64,000 nucleotides of DNA from VRUE01 sp963708115 (GCA_963708115.1 CAVPRX010000002.1:372001-436000); one strand, 5' to 3'; shown: positions 16,693 through 26,317, counted from the first letter of the stretch. Notes: a model not told the origin generated them from the letters alone. A program made the numbers and translations.

Positions 16693-18845
16693 CTAGGTGG
16701 TCTCGGGCGCCGGCTCGGACTCGGAGATGCCGAGGCGCAGGTAGATGCGCCGCAGGGGCTTGGGCGCCCACCAGTTCCACTCGCCGAAGCAGGCGCATCA
16801 GCGAGGGGACGAGCAGGGCGCGGACGATCGTCGCGTCGATCATCACCCCGAAGGCCATCCCGATCGCGATCTGCTTGACGAAGAAGACGCTGCTGACGCC
16901 GAAGGCGAGGAAGACGACCGCGATCGCCAGGGCCGCCGCGGTGATCACCCGGCCGGTGCGGCCGATGCCGATCGCAACCGCCTCCTCATTGCTGTCGCCG
17001 AGGTCGTAGCGTTCTTTGATCCGCGCCATCACCAGCACCGCGTAGTCGGTGGCGAGGCCGAAGATCACGGCGAAGAGGAAGACCAGGCTGGTCACCTCGA
17101 TCGCGTTCGGGCCGGTGTAGTCGAGCGGGGCCTCGAGCCAACCCTCCTGGAAGGCGAGGACGAGGATGCCGAGCGTCGCCCCCAGGGTCAGTGAGTTCAT
17201 CAGCAAGGTCTTGATCGGCAGCAGGACCGAGCCGGTGAGCAGGAAGAGGAGGATCAGCGTGGTCAGGGCGATGATCCCGACCACCAGCGGCGCGTGCTCG
17301 ATCAGGCTCTGCTTCTGGTCGATGAAGCCGGCGGTGTTTCCGGAGACGAGTACCGCCGTCGCGCCGGGCGGCGACAGATCGCGGATCGCGTGCACCGCGT
17401 CCTGGGTGCCGCCCTGGAGCGCCTGTTCGGAGGGGGCGAAGTTGGCGTAGGCGACTCCTCCCGGCGTGGGGATGAAGGGCGAGCCGCCGTCGATCCCGTC
17501 GATCGTTTCGATCTGCTCGCGGAAGCCCGCCAGCCGGGCCGGGCCGGCACCACCGTCGACGGTCACGGTGACTGCTTCGGTGACGTCCCGCGGATAGTGC
17601 GCTTCGAGGTACTGGTAGGCGCTATAGGAAGGCTGTCCGGGGGGCACCGCTTCGGAGCTTGGGCCGGTCAGGGTCGTCCAGAGCAGTGGTGCCGCAGCGG
17701 CCAGCAGCAGCGCCGAGCTGGCGAGGGCGACGGCGACGGGGCGGCGCATGACGCCGCGGGCCAGGCGGTACCACCCGTCGGAGGTGTCGGACACCGCCGG
17801 CCCGCGGCGGATCGAGAGGGCGTCGATGCGGGTCCCCAGCAGCGCCAGCAAGGAGGGCACGACGAGGATCGCTATCAGCGAGGAGAGGATCGCCACCGAA
17901 GCCCCGGCGACGGCCATCGAGTAGAGGAAGCGCTGCGGCATGACGATCAGCGCGGCCAGCGCGGCGGCGACCGTGAGGCCGGAGAAGACCGCGGTGCGGC
18001 CGGCCGTCTGGACGGTGCGGCGGTGCGCCTCCCGCGACGCACCCCCGCGCGCTATCTCCTCGCGATAGCGCGAGACCAGCAGCAAGGCGTAGTCGACCGC
18101 CAGGCCAAGGCTCATTCCGGTTGCGATGTTGAGGGCGAAGAGGGAGGTGTCGGTGAAGGTCGACATGATCCGCAGCACCATCAGCGTGCCGACGATCGAG
18201 ACGACGCCGATCAGCAGCGGGATCGAGGCGGCGACGACACCGCGGAAGACAAACAGCAGCAGCAGGGCGAGGATCGGGAAGGCGATCAGCTCGGCCTTGG
18301 TCAGGTCCTCACGGGTCTGGTCGTTGGTCTCGTTGAAGCCCGGCGCGAAGCCGCCCATCTGCACGTCGAGCGAGCTCGATTCGACCAGCGGCTGCGACCT
18401 CTTCGGCGGCGATTCCGCCGGCGTCCTCGATGTCGGTGGTCGAGAGGTAGCCGGCGACCGCCACCGATTCGCCGTCGCGGGCGATCAGCTTGGCCCCGGC
18501 TCGGGGTTCGCGCAACGGGTTGACGACATGGCCGACGTATTCGGCTCGCGCCATGCCGCGGCTGAGCCGGCCGACCTCGCGCCGCACGGCGGGGCTGCCC
18601 AGGTTCAGCTTGCCGCCCCCGGGCCTGTGGACGACGAGCACGATCGCCGGGTTCGGGTTGTAGCCGAGCGAGTCGTGGAGGACGGCGGTGGCGCGCTCGC
18701 TCTCGGAAGCCGAATCGGCGAAGCCTGCCGCCTTGAGGTGGCTCTCGACGTCTTTGCCGGCCGCCGCGGCGAAGACGACGAAGACGGCAACGGCGGCGAG
18801 CACGAGCTTCGGGTGCTTCCAGGTGAGATCGGCGATCCGGTTCAT
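16693..18845 (-). CDS. MMPL family transporter (frameshifts near 18395 and 16788)
   Basis: The gene reads as one ~715-residue MMPL protein once two single-base insertions are discounted. The N terminus is MNRIADLTWKHPKLVLA with a first helix and KDVESHLKAAGF; the two helix bundles contain SLGLAVDYALLLVSRYREE and FGLATDYAVLVMARIKE. After the second correction the C terminus reads RLFGEWNWWAPKPLRR, typical of actinobacterial MMPLs, and ends at the stop at 16693. It probably exports a lipid or drug-like molecule. It is divergent from the HxlR-SCP2 regulator, with a clear palindromic operator between them, and has a paralog at 26401-28526. Confidence 0.87.
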
Positions 18846-18907
18846 GTGAGTCCTAACGGAGGCGTGGGACCGAGACGTGAGAACGACTTGGGCAGGAACC
18901 TACCAGA

Positions 18908-18929
18908 TTTCAAAGTAGGTGCTTTGAAA
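18908..18929. promoter_or_regulatory. Candidate operator TTTCAAAG-N6-CTTTGAAA
   Basis: A perfect 8-base inverted repeat with a six-base spacer lies in the AT-rich gap between the divergent MMPL gene and the HxlR-type regulator, 29 bases before the regulator ATG. This is the size and position expected for a dimeric winged-helix repressor that controls its own gene and the neighbouring transporter. Confidence 0.7.
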
Positions 18930-18958
18930 ATCAAATTAACGCTGTTACCATCGGTACC

Positions 18959-19646
18959 ATGATCGCGTGGCGCCGCGAATACGATCAGTCCTGCAGTCTC
19001 GCCTGTGCGCTCGACCGGATCGGCGAGCGCTGGTCGCTGCTGATCGTGCGCGAGCTCTAGCCTCGGGCCGCTGCGCTTCTCCGATCTCGTTCGCAACGTC
19101 GGCAACGCACCGACCGACGTCCTGACCAAGCGCCTGCGCGACCTCGAGAGCCACGGCGTCTTGCGCCGCCGCGAGCTCGCCCCGCCGGCGACCGGCGTCG
19201 CCTACGAGCTGACCGAGGTCGGCTGGGGGCTGGAGCGGCCGATGGTCGAGCTGGGCCGTTGGGGCCTGCACTTCGAGCGGGTCGACGACGTCGTCGACCT
19301 CGCGCCGACCTCGCTCGCCAACGCGATCCGCGTGCTCGCCCAGCCGCCCCCCGACGCGCGGCTGACGATCGGGCTGCGCAGCGGCGGGCAGGCTTACTGG
19401 CTGCGGATCGAGGACGGCTGGATCTCGGCCTCCCGCGGCGAGGCCCAGGACCCCGATCTGGTCCTGGCCGGCGAACCCGCTGACGTGCTGGTGACGCTGG
19501 TCGCCGGCGAGGCGGCGGAGCGGGACGTCGAGATCGAGGGCGACCGCGGCGCGCTGGAGGAACTGCGCGCGATGGTCGTCCTGCCCGAGCGCCTGCGCCA
19601 AGCCGCGCTGGCGCTCGTCGCCGACGCCGAGCCCGCTACCGCCTAG
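18959..19646 (+). CDS. HxlR-type regulator fused to an SCP2-like domain (frameshift near 19058)
   Basis: The ATG at 18959 begins MIAWRREYDQSCSLACALDRIGERWSLLIVREL, the classic HxlR winged-helix start with its conserved cysteines; an extra T near 19058 creates a premature stop, and without it the frame continues SLGPLRFSDLVRNVG into the wing and dimer helices. From about residue 130 the product changes to an SCP2 (sterol-carrier)-like domain (RLTIGLRSGGQAYWLRIEDG, then DPDLVLAGEPADVLVTLVAGE). The corrected length is about 228 residues. Such fusions probably sense a lipid-like ligand, which would fit control of the divergent MMPL exporter; that is inference. It converges with the acyl-CoA dehydrogenase gene at 19652. 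Confidence 0.85.
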
Positions 19647-19651
19647 ACCTC

Positions 19652-20872
19652 TTACCTCAGTTCGGCCGAGCTCTTGCCGAGCAGCTGGCGGGCCACGATC
19701 AGCAACTGGATCTGCTGCGTGCCCTCGAAGATGTCGAGGATCTTTGCGTCGCGCGCCCACTTCTCGAGCAGCTCGTCCTCTCCGTAGCCGACCGCGCCGC
19801 AGAGCTCGACGCAGCCGAGCGCGACGTCGACGCAGGTGCGCCCCGCCTTCGCCTTCGCCATCGAGGCCTGCAGTGAGTTCGGCTTGCCGTTGTCGGCCAT
19901 CCAGGCCGCCTGCAGGGTCAGCAGGCGGGCGGCCTCGTAGTCGGCCTCCATCTCCAGGTAGCGCGAGACCGCGGCCGGCTGGGACAGCGCCGGCAGCGCG
20001 TAGTCGATCTCGACCCCGGCCTCGACGAGCATTCGTGCGCCCGTTCCAAGGCGGCGCGGGCGACGCCGACCGCCATCGCCGCGACCAGCGGCCGCGTGTT
20101 GTCGAAGGTCTGCATCGCGCCGCCGAAGCCCTGCTTGGGATCAGCCTTGACCTCAGGGTCGCCCAGCAGCGCCTCCTTCGGCACCCGGCAGTCCTGCAGG
20201 GTGAAGTTGGCGGTGTCGGAGGCGCGGATGCCGAGCTTGTGCTCGAGCCGGTCGAGCTTCAGGCCGGGGTTGTCGCGCTCGACGATGAAAGACCTGATCG
20301 CCGCCCGTCCAACCGACCGGTCGAGCGTCGCCCAGACGACGATCAGCTCGGCGCGGTCGCCCGAGGTGACAAAGATCTTCTCGCCGTTGAGCACGTACTC
20401 GTCGCCGCTCGAGGTCGGCGGTGGTGCGGATCGCCGCCGAGTCCGAGCCGGCCTCGGGCTCGGTGATCGCCATCGCCGCCCATTTGCCGCCGTAGTGCTC
20501 GAGCTGCTCCTCGGTTGCCACCGAGGCGATCGCCGAGTTGCCGAGGCCCTGGCGTGGCATCGAGAGCAGCAGGCCGACGTCTCCCCAGCAGAGCTCGATG
20601 ATGCCGAGCACGGTGGAGAGGTTGGAGCCGTTGCGGTTGCCGGCATCGCCGTTGTCGCTCGACTCGCGGCGCACTCCGGCGGCGCCGGCCCCGCCCATGT
20701 CGGAGCCCTCGTTCATCCCGTCGATCAGCGAGGCGAGCATGTCGAGCTCCTTCGGGTAGGAGTGCTCGGCCTCGTCGTACTTGCGCGAGATCGGCCGGAA
20801 GACCTCGGTCGCGACCTGGTTGGCCTGGCTGGCCAGTGGCTTGAACTTCTTCGGTATCTCCAGATTGATCAT
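19652..20872 (-). CDS. Acyl-CoA dehydrogenase (frameshifts near 20407 and 20040)
   Basis: The three reading-frame pieces join into about 405 residues after removing one inserted base at each of the two points. The N terminus is MINLEIPKKFKPLASQANQ, the FAD/substrate signature is AMAITEPEAGSDSAAIRTTA, followed by YVLNGEKIFVTSG and a C-terminal helical domain ending DIFEGTQQIQLLIVARQLLG, where Glu of EGT is the usual catalytic base of this superfamily. It resembles mycobacterial FadE-type enzymes of lipid catabolism. It is the last gene of the five-gene lipid operon starting at 25806, 36 bases after the preceding acyl-CoA dehydrogenase. Confidence 0.87.
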
Positions 20873-20908
20873 CTCGTTGCCTTTCGCTTGGTCTGAGTGC
20901 CGAGGCCG

Positions 20909-22240
20909 CTAGACGAGCAGGGCGCCCTCCATGACGCCCGCTGCGCGCAGGTCGCGGTACCAGCGCTCGACCGGGTGCTCCTTGACGAAGCCGTGGCCGC
21001 CGAGCAGCTGCACTCCTTCGGAGCCGATCTCCATGCCCTTGGCGGCGCATAGCTTGCGTGCCAGGGCGGCCTCGCGGCCGAACTCCTGGCCCTGGTCGGC
21101 GCGGCTGGCGGCGCGGTAGGTGGCGAGCCGCATGCCGCTGCTCTCGATGCCGATGTCGGAGACGCCGAAGGCGACAGCCTGGCGGTTGGAGACCGGTTCG
21201 CCGAAGGCGGTGCGCTCGTTGACGTAGGGGATGACGTAGTCGAGGACCGCCTGCGAAGCGCCGACGGCGAGCGCGCACCAGGCGATCCGCGCCCGCTGCA
21301 CGCACTCGACGTAGGAGTCGCGGTCGCCCTCGCCGAGCAGCGCGGTGCCGGGCAGGCGGACGTCCTGGAGCAGCAGGCGGCCGGTGGCGGCCGGGCGCAG
21401 TCCCATCGCCGGCTCGTCCTGCACCGAGAGGCCCTTGGCGCCGGACTCGATCACGAACAGCGCCGGGTCTTTGCCTTCGACCGCGGCCGCGACGAGGAAC
21501 AGCTCGCACTCGGCCGCGCGGGCGACGAGCGACTTGGCGCCGCTGAGGACCCAGTCATCGCCGTCCCGGCGCGCCGTCGTCTCCAGCTTCAACGGATCGA
21601 AGAGCGGCCGCGGCTCGAGCAGGGCCAGGGCGGCGGCGGGCACGTCCTCGCCGCTGAAGGCGGGCAGGTAAGTGGCCTCCTGCTCGGGTGTCCCCCAGTG
21701 GCCGATCGCGGTCGCGACCGCGCCGGGCGCAAGCGCGGCGTAGGCGATCCCCATGTCGCCGTGGGCGAGCGCCTCGCCGACCAGGGCGCTGGTCGTCGCG
21801 GCCTGCTCGTGCATCACGCCGCCGAGCTCCTCGGGGATGCCGAGCGTGTTGACACCGAGCTCGTTGACCTGGGCCAGCAGCTCGGCCGGGGTCGCGCGCT
21901 CTGCGTCGGCCTCTTGGGCCGCGGGCCGGACCTTGGCCTCGGCGAAGTCGCGCACCGCCTCCTGGAACATCTCCTGCTCGTCGTCAGGGCTGATGTCGAA
22001 GAGGGCGCGGGGTTTGCCCGTCGCCTGGCGTGCCGGCCGGGTCAGCTTCTGCGCCGCCTTGAAGGTGCGCCCGGCGACGGTCGCCGAGCGGAAGCCGTTC
22101 TTGGTGCCCTGGAAGAGGGCCCGCTCGATCTGTTTACGGGCGCGGATGCGGTCAAGCAGGTCCGAGCCGGCGAGCCAGTTGAGCGCCCGCAGGCCGATGC
22201 CCATGCTGCGCTCCGCCACTCCCTTGTCGTTGCCGTTCAC
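20909..22240 (-). CDS. Acyl-CoA dehydrogenase family protein
   Basis: The 443-residue product has an unusual ~75-residue N-terminal extension rich in basic residues (RIRARKQIERALFQGTKNGF) before the acyl-CoA dehydrogenase fold begins near ISPDDEQEMFQEAVRDFAE. The middle domain has DWVLSGAKSLVARA, and the C-terminal helical domain has RTAFGEPVSNRQAVAF and QLLGGHGFVKEHPVERWYRDLRAAGVMEG. The usual EGT-type catalytic motif is replaced by the end MEGALLV, so the position of a catalytic base is uncertain and the protein may be a partner subunit of the second dehydrogenase downstream. Its start overlaps the MaoC stop by four bases (ATGA). Confidence 0.85.
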   Translation of the reverse strand: MNGNDKGVAERSMGIGLRALNWLAGSDLLDRIRARKQIERALFQGTKNGFRSATVAGRTFKAAQKLTRPARQATGKPRALFDISPDDEQEMFQEAVRDFAEAKVRPAAQEADAERATPAELLAQVNELGVNTLGIPEELGGVMHEQAATTSALVGEALAHGDMGIAYAALAPGAVATAIGHWGTPEQEATYLPAFSGEDVPAAALALLEPRPLFDPLKLETTARRDGDDWVLSGAKSLVARAAECELFLVAAAVEGKDPALFVIESGAKGLSVQDEPAMGLRPAATGRLLLQDVRLPGTALLGEGDRDSYVECVQRARIAWCALAVGASQAVLDYVIPYVNERTAFGEPVSNRQAVAFGVSDIGIESSGMRLATYRAASRADQGQEFGREAALARKLCAAKGMEIGSEGVQLLGGHGFVKEHPVERWYRDLRAAGVMEGALLV

Positions 22241-23190
22241 TTCGATGTCCTCCCGCTCGTCTTGGTTGCTGTCGCTGGTCTCTCCTTGGCCTCTGTCGGC
22301 GCAATACCGCCGTCGAGGTGGGGCGTGTGCCGTTTTGCATCGCGTACGGCGAAGTGGATCTCCTCGTTGCCGGCGTCGCTGAGGAACTCGACCTTGCCCG
22401 GCAGCCGGATCGGCTTGCGGAAGCGGACCTCGACGGCGAAGGCGTCGGGCAGGCGTCCGTCAAGCGCCGCAAGGCAGCGCGCCTTGGTCCACATCCCGTG
22501 CGCGATCGCGCTGGGGAAGCCAAGCGGCTTCGCCGTCAGCGAGTGCATGTGGATCGGGTTGCGGTCGCCGGAGACAGCCGCGTAGCGTCGTCCCAGCCCA
22601 CCGCCCAGGCGCCACTCGGCGCTTGCGGTCAGCCCCGGCTCCTCCGGCGGCCGATGGGCCTCAGAGTGCCCTATATGTCCACTTTGAGGCCCGTCGGCGG
22701 GCTTTTGACGGCGGAGCATGGTGCTGGTCGACTCCCAAGCCTTCTCGTCGTCGCTCCAGGCCTCGGTGAGGAGGCTGAAGGTCTGGCCGCGCTTGTGTGG
22801 CTGTAGGGCGGTTGGGCGCACTACGAGCTTCAGCTCCTCGCCGAGCCCGATCGGCCGGTGCTGGACGATCCGGTTCTCGACGTGGACGAGGCCGACAGCG
22901 CCAAAGGGGAAGCTGCCGTCGGCCATCACCGCCATGTGCAGCGGGAAGGCGAGCACGTGCGGGTAGGTGGGAGGGAGCTGGTCGCGCAGCGTGAAGCCGC
23001 AGACACGGCTGTAGGCGGCGACGGCGTCTGGGTCCGGCCGCACGCCGGCGAGGCTGAGCTCGAGGTCCGGCACTTCCTTGCCCCGGCCCGGCACGAACGG
23101 CAGTCGCGAAGCGCCCGGGATCAGCGGTGCCGCTGCGCGGGCGTAGAGCGGCAGGATGGACGGCGAGCTGTCGAGGGTGCGGGTGGTCAT
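22237..23190 (-). CDS. MaoC-like (R)-hydratase/dehydratase, HtdX-like
   Basis: The 317-residue double-hotdog protein belongs to the family that dehydrates 3-hydroxyacyl thioesters. The second hotdog carries the MaoC signature YAAVSGDRNPIHMHSLTAK with catalytic Asp/His, then FPSAIAHGMWTKA; the first half (YPHVLAFPLHMAVMADGSFPFGAVGLVHVEN) is the degenerate hotdog. It overlaps both neighbours by ATGA junctions. The order hydratase-FabG4-thiolase with an acyl-CoA dehydrogenase mirrors the mycobacterial htdX-fabG4-fadA2-fadE5 cluster. A palindromic repeat (22650-22698) is translated in frame in the linker between the two hotdogs, giving a stretch KPADGPQSGHIGHSEAHRPP. Confidence 0.88.
   Translation of the reverse strand: MTTRTLDSSPSILPLYARAAAPLIPGASRLPFVPGRGKEVPDLELSLAGVRPDPDAVAAYSRVCGFTLRDQLPPTYPHVLAFPLHMAVMADGSFPFGAVGLVHVENRIVQHRPIGLGEELKLVVRPTALQPHKRGQTFSLLTEAWSDDEKAWESTSTMLRRQKPADGPQSGHIGHSEAHRPPEEPGLTASAEWRLGGGLGRRYAAVSGDRNPIHMHSLTAKPLGFPSAIAHGMWTKARCLAALDGRLPDAFAVEVRFRKPIRLPGKVEFLSDAGNEEIHFAVRDAKRHTPHLDGGIAPTEAKERPATATKTSGRTSK
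22650..22698. repeat. Palindrome family R3 copy b, inside the MaoC coding sequence
   Basis: The 14-base arms GCCGATGGGCCTCA (22650-22663) and TGAGGCCCGTCGGC (22685-22698) pair with one mismatch. The arm matches that of the terminator-like palindrome at 16636-16685. Here it lies within an open reading frame and encodes the interdomain linker. Confidence 0.65.
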
Positions 23191-24512
23191 CAGGCTCCCA
23201 GCAGGCTCTGGCCGCAGACCCGGACGACGTTGCCGTTGACGCCGGTCGAGGCGGGGCTGGCGAACCAGGCGATCGTCTCGGCGACGTCGACCGGCAGGCC
23301 ACCCTGCGACATGCTGTTCATGCGGCGACCGGCTTCGCGGATCGCGATCGGCATCGCGTCGGTCATCTGGGTCTCGATGAAGCCCGGCGCGACGGCGTTG
23401 ATCGTCGCCCCACGCTTCGCCAGCTCCGGCGCCAGCGCCTCGACCATGCCGATCACGCCGGCCTTCGAGGTCGCGTAGTTGGTCTGGCCGGAGTTGCCGG
23501 CGATGCCGCTCATCGAGGAGACGCAGACGATGCGGCCGTTGTTGCGCAGCAGGTCGCGGTGCAGCAGCTCGTCGTCGATCCGCTCCTCGCTGGAGAGGTT
23601 GATCTCCATCAGCGAGGACCAGCGGTCCTCGGGCATCTTGGCGATCGTGCGGTCGCGGGTGACGCCGGCGTTGTGGACGACGACGTCGATGCCGTCGGAG
23701 AGTTGCTCGGCGATCGTCGCCGGAGCGTCGGCGTCGGTGATGTCGAGCTCGATCGTCTCGGCATCGAGCCGGTCCGCCACGGCCGTCAGATCCGCGGAAA
23801 GCGCCGGCACGTCGAGCAGGACGAGCTCGGCGCCGTCGCGATGCAGGACGGTCGCGATCGCCTCGCCGATCCCGCGCGAGGCGCCGGTGACCAGCGCCCG
23901 CATCCCGTCGAGGGGCTGCTGCCATTCCAGCTTCGGGGCCTTGGCGACGCCGCCGCCGATCTGGATCGTCTGGCCGGAGACGTAGGCGGAGCGGGGGGAG
24001 AGGAGGAAGCGCAGGGTCGAGTCGAGCTGGTCCTCGGCGCCTTCGGCGACGTAGACGAGCTGGACGGCGATGCCGCGGCCGATCTCCTTGCCCAGCGAGC
24101 GGGTGAAGCCCTCCAGGGCACGCTGCGCGGTGGCCGCTCGCGGCGGCAGCCCCCCCGGCGGCGTGCCCAGCACGACGACGCGGCCGGAGCGCTCCACCCG
24201 CCCCACGTTGGGATGGAAGAAGCGCTGCAGCTCGACCAGCTCGGTCGAGTCGGCGATCCCGCTCGCGTCGAAGACGAGGGCACCGACCGGGCTGTCGGAC
24301 TTCTCCGGACGCGCCGCGCCGACATCGCCGAGCAGCCGCTCGACCGCTTTGCCGAGGCGCCCTCCGGGCGCGGCCCCGGAAAGGACGGCGTCGGTCGACC
24401 TGGTCTCGGCGGCGCCGTGGCGCCGCAGCTCCGTGGGGCGGGGGAGGCCGACGCGGGGGGCGATCAGCTTGCCCGGCGGTGAGTTGACCAGCTGCGCGTA
24501 GAGGTCGCTCAT
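23190..24512 (-). CDS. fabG4: 3-oxoacyl-ACP/CoA reductase, long FabG4-like form
   Basis: This is a high-molecular-weight FabG of 440 residues: an N-terminal flavodoxin-like domain of about 200 residues with no active site is followed by a complete SDR domain. The SDR part has TGASRGIGEAIA, HNAGVTRD, the catalytic serine in VCVSSMSG and Tyr-x3-Lys in TNYATSKAG. Such enzymes (mycobacterial FabG4) reduce 3-oxoacyl-CoA with NADH. Its start overlaps the thiolase stop and its stop overlaps the MaoC start by four bases, so the three are translationally coupled. The symbol is by resemblance and gene order. Confidence 0.88.
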   Translation of the reverse strand: MSDLYAQLVNSPPGKLIAPRVGLPRPTELRRHGAAETRSTDAVLSGAAPGGRLGKAVERLLGDVGAARPEKSDSPVGALVFDASGIADSTELVELQRFFHPNVGRVERSGRVVVLGTPPGGLPPRAATAQRALEGFTRSLGKEIGRGIAVQLVYVAEGAEDQLDSTLRFLLSPRSAYVSGQTIQIGGGVAKAPKLEWQQPLDGMRALVTGASRGIGEAIATVLHRDGAELVLLDVPALSADLTAVADRLDAETIELDITDADAPATIAEQLSDGIDVVVHNAGVTRDRTIAKMPEDRWSSLMEINLSSEERIDDELLHRDLLRNNGRIVCVSSMSGIAGNSGQTNYATSKAGVIGMVEALAPELAKRGATINAVAPGFIETQMTDAMPIAIREAGRRMNSMSQGGLPVDVAETIAWFASPASTGVNGNVVRVCGQSLLGA

Positions 24513-25806
24513 TTTCCGTCCTTTCCTGGGGCCTCGAGGATCGCCACGACGCCCTGGCCAGCGGCGGCGCAGATGCTGATCGCGCCGCGGCCCGAGCCGC
24601 GCTCGTGCAGCTCTTTGGCGAGCGAGGCGACGATGCGTCCGCCGGTTGCGGCAAAGGGATGGCCGGCGGCCAGCGAGCCGCCGTTGACGTTCAGTCGCTT
24701 GCGGTCGATCTCGCCGAGTGGCTTGTCGCGGCCGAGGCGGTCGCGGCAGAAGCGCTCGTCCTCCCAGGCGCGCAGCGTGCAGAGCACCTGCGCGGCGAAG
24801 GCCTCGTGGATCTCGTAGAGGTCGAAGTCCTGCAGGCTGAGGCCGTTGCGATCGAGCATGCGCGGCATCGCGTAGGCGGGCGCCATCAGCAGGCCCTCAC
24901 GCTTGTGGACGTGGTCGATTGCTGCGGTCTGCCCGTCGACGAACCAGGCCAGGATCGGGGAGGTCGCGCTCCTTGGCCCACTCCTCGCTCGCCAGCAGCA
25001 CGGCGGAGGCGCCGTCTGAGAGCGGGGTCGAGTTGGCGGCGGTCATCGTGCCGTCCTCGCCGCCGAAGACGGGGCCGAGCTTGGCCAGCTTCTCGGCGGA
25101 GGAGTCCGGGCGCAGGTTCTGGTCGCGCTCGAGGCCGAGGTAGGGGTTGACGAGGTCGTCCATGAAGCCGCGCTCGTAGGCCGCGGCGAGGTTGCGGTGG
25201 CTCGCCACCGTGAGCTCGTCCTGTTCCTCGCGGCCGACGTCCCACTCGGCGGCCATGATCGCGCAGTGCTCACCCATCGAGAGGCCCGTGCGCGGCTCCT
25301 CGTTGCGGGGGATCGAGGGGACGACGTGGCCGGGGCGCAGCCGGGTCAGCTGCTTGAGACGGCCGGCCGTCGACTTCTCGCGGTTGGCGTCGAGCAGCAC
25401 TTCGCGCAGGTCCTCGTTGACGCCGATCGGGGCGTCGGAGGTGGTGTCGGCGCCGCAGGCGATGCCGGAGTCGATCTGGCCGAGGGCGATCTTGTTGGCG
25501 ACGAGGATCGTGGTCTCCAGCCCGGTGCCGCAGGCCTGCTGCACGTCGTAGGCGGGGGTCTCGGGGGCGAGTCGCGTGCCGAGCACGCTCTCGCGGGTCA
25601 GGTCGCGGTCGCGCGAGTGCTTGAGCACCGCGCCGCCGGCGACCTCGCCGAGGCGCCTCGCCGCCGAGCGAGAAGCGCTCGACCAGGCCGTCGAGCGCGG
25701 CGGTGAGCATGTCCTGGTTTGAGGCGCGCGAGTAGACCGAGTTCGAGCGCGCAAAGGGAATTCGGTTGCCGCCGACGATGGCGACCCGACGGGGACTGTC
25801 AGTCAA
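24509..25806 (-). CDS. Acetyl-CoA acyltransferase (thiolase), FadA2/FadI-like (frameshifts near 24955 and 25660)
   Basis: Three frame pieces combine to about 430 residues once two single-base insertions are ignored. The N terminus reads RRVAIVGGNRIPFARS; the acyl-accepting cysteine is in YDVQQACGTGLE; the nucleophile-assisting residues are in EIHEAFAAQ, GHPFAATGGR and the C-terminal CAAAGQG. This is a degradative or reversible thiolase acting on 3-oxoacyl-CoA. It is the first gene of the lipid operon and has a promoter region with a perfect 16-base palindrome about 90 bases upstream. Confidence 0.87.
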
Positions 25807-25897
25807 CGTCGATGCCTTTCGATTGGAGTGCGGTGCAGGGCGTGCAGGGGCCGCAAAAGCCTCCCGCCGCTACAGAGATTGATGTAACGGTAACCGA

Positions 25898-25913
25898 GAC
25901 ATCGATCGATGTC
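25898..25913. promoter_or_regulatory. Perfect palindrome GACATCGATCGATGTC upstream of the lipid operon
   Basis: A 16-base perfect palindrome lies in the ~200 bp gap between the thiolase gene (minus strand, start 25806) and a small plus-strand gene (start 26004). Direct repeats of GTAAC (25884 and 25890) are next to it. The size and symmetry suggest a TetR/GntR-type operator controlling the lipid operon. A plus-strand promoter-like pair TTCAAG/TATAGG is near 25952-25985. Confidence 0.55.
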
Positions 25914-26003
25914 CAGATCTATGTGAGCAGTGTCACGGCAACTAGGCTCGAACGTTCAAGGTATTCTTCTCGATCTTCTATAGGTACCGAAAGGGGAGAC
26001 GGT

Positions 26004-26317
26004 ATGAGGATCAAGTGTCGCTACTCGCGGCGTTTGCTGTGTTCTTTTGTCTCGGCGGCGCGGCTCAGGCGATTTCAAATGGTTTCTCCCTTACGGGCAG
26101 GCTAAGCACGCGACGAAGGAATTTGCCGAAGAAACGTGCCGAGGGAACACAAATGCGTGGCGTACCAGGTGGGGCCCATGCAAGCGCGTCTCTCACAGCC
26201 GGGTCGACTGCGGGACGGGCTTTCCTCTACAGAGGGGTCAGCGAACCCGGTGACGAAGTCGTCTGCACGATCGACCTCCACTGGGGGGTCAACTCACAAC
26301 GGCGAAATTGGCGCTGA
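26004..26317 (+). pseudogene. Small secreted cysteine-rich protein, frame broken
   Basis: An AAGGGGAG ribosome site precedes the ATG at 26004, but the frame ends after 33 codons. Neighbouring frames give the rest of a plausible protein: a signal-peptide stretch (SLLAAFAVFFCLGGAAQA from 26015), then from another frame KEFAEETCRGN, WGPCKRVSHSRVDCG, and finally PGDEVVCTIDLHWGVN ending at 26317. The spaced cysteines and WG residues suggest a ~95-residue secreted protein stabilised by disulfides. Two or three indels are needed to restore it, in keeping with other indels in this stretch; true decay is also possible. The function is unknown. The 80 bases after it hold nothing that I recognise. Confidence 0.5.

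Noticed and set aside
22237..24654. An 805 aa minus-strand ORF spanning the MaoC and FabG regions
   Set aside because: Only its C-terminal third (22237-23190) is real MaoC; the rest is an out-of-frame shadow of FabG4.
25944..25955. CGAACGTTC near 25.95 kb as a LexA site
   Set aside because: The half-sites abut with no four-base spacer.
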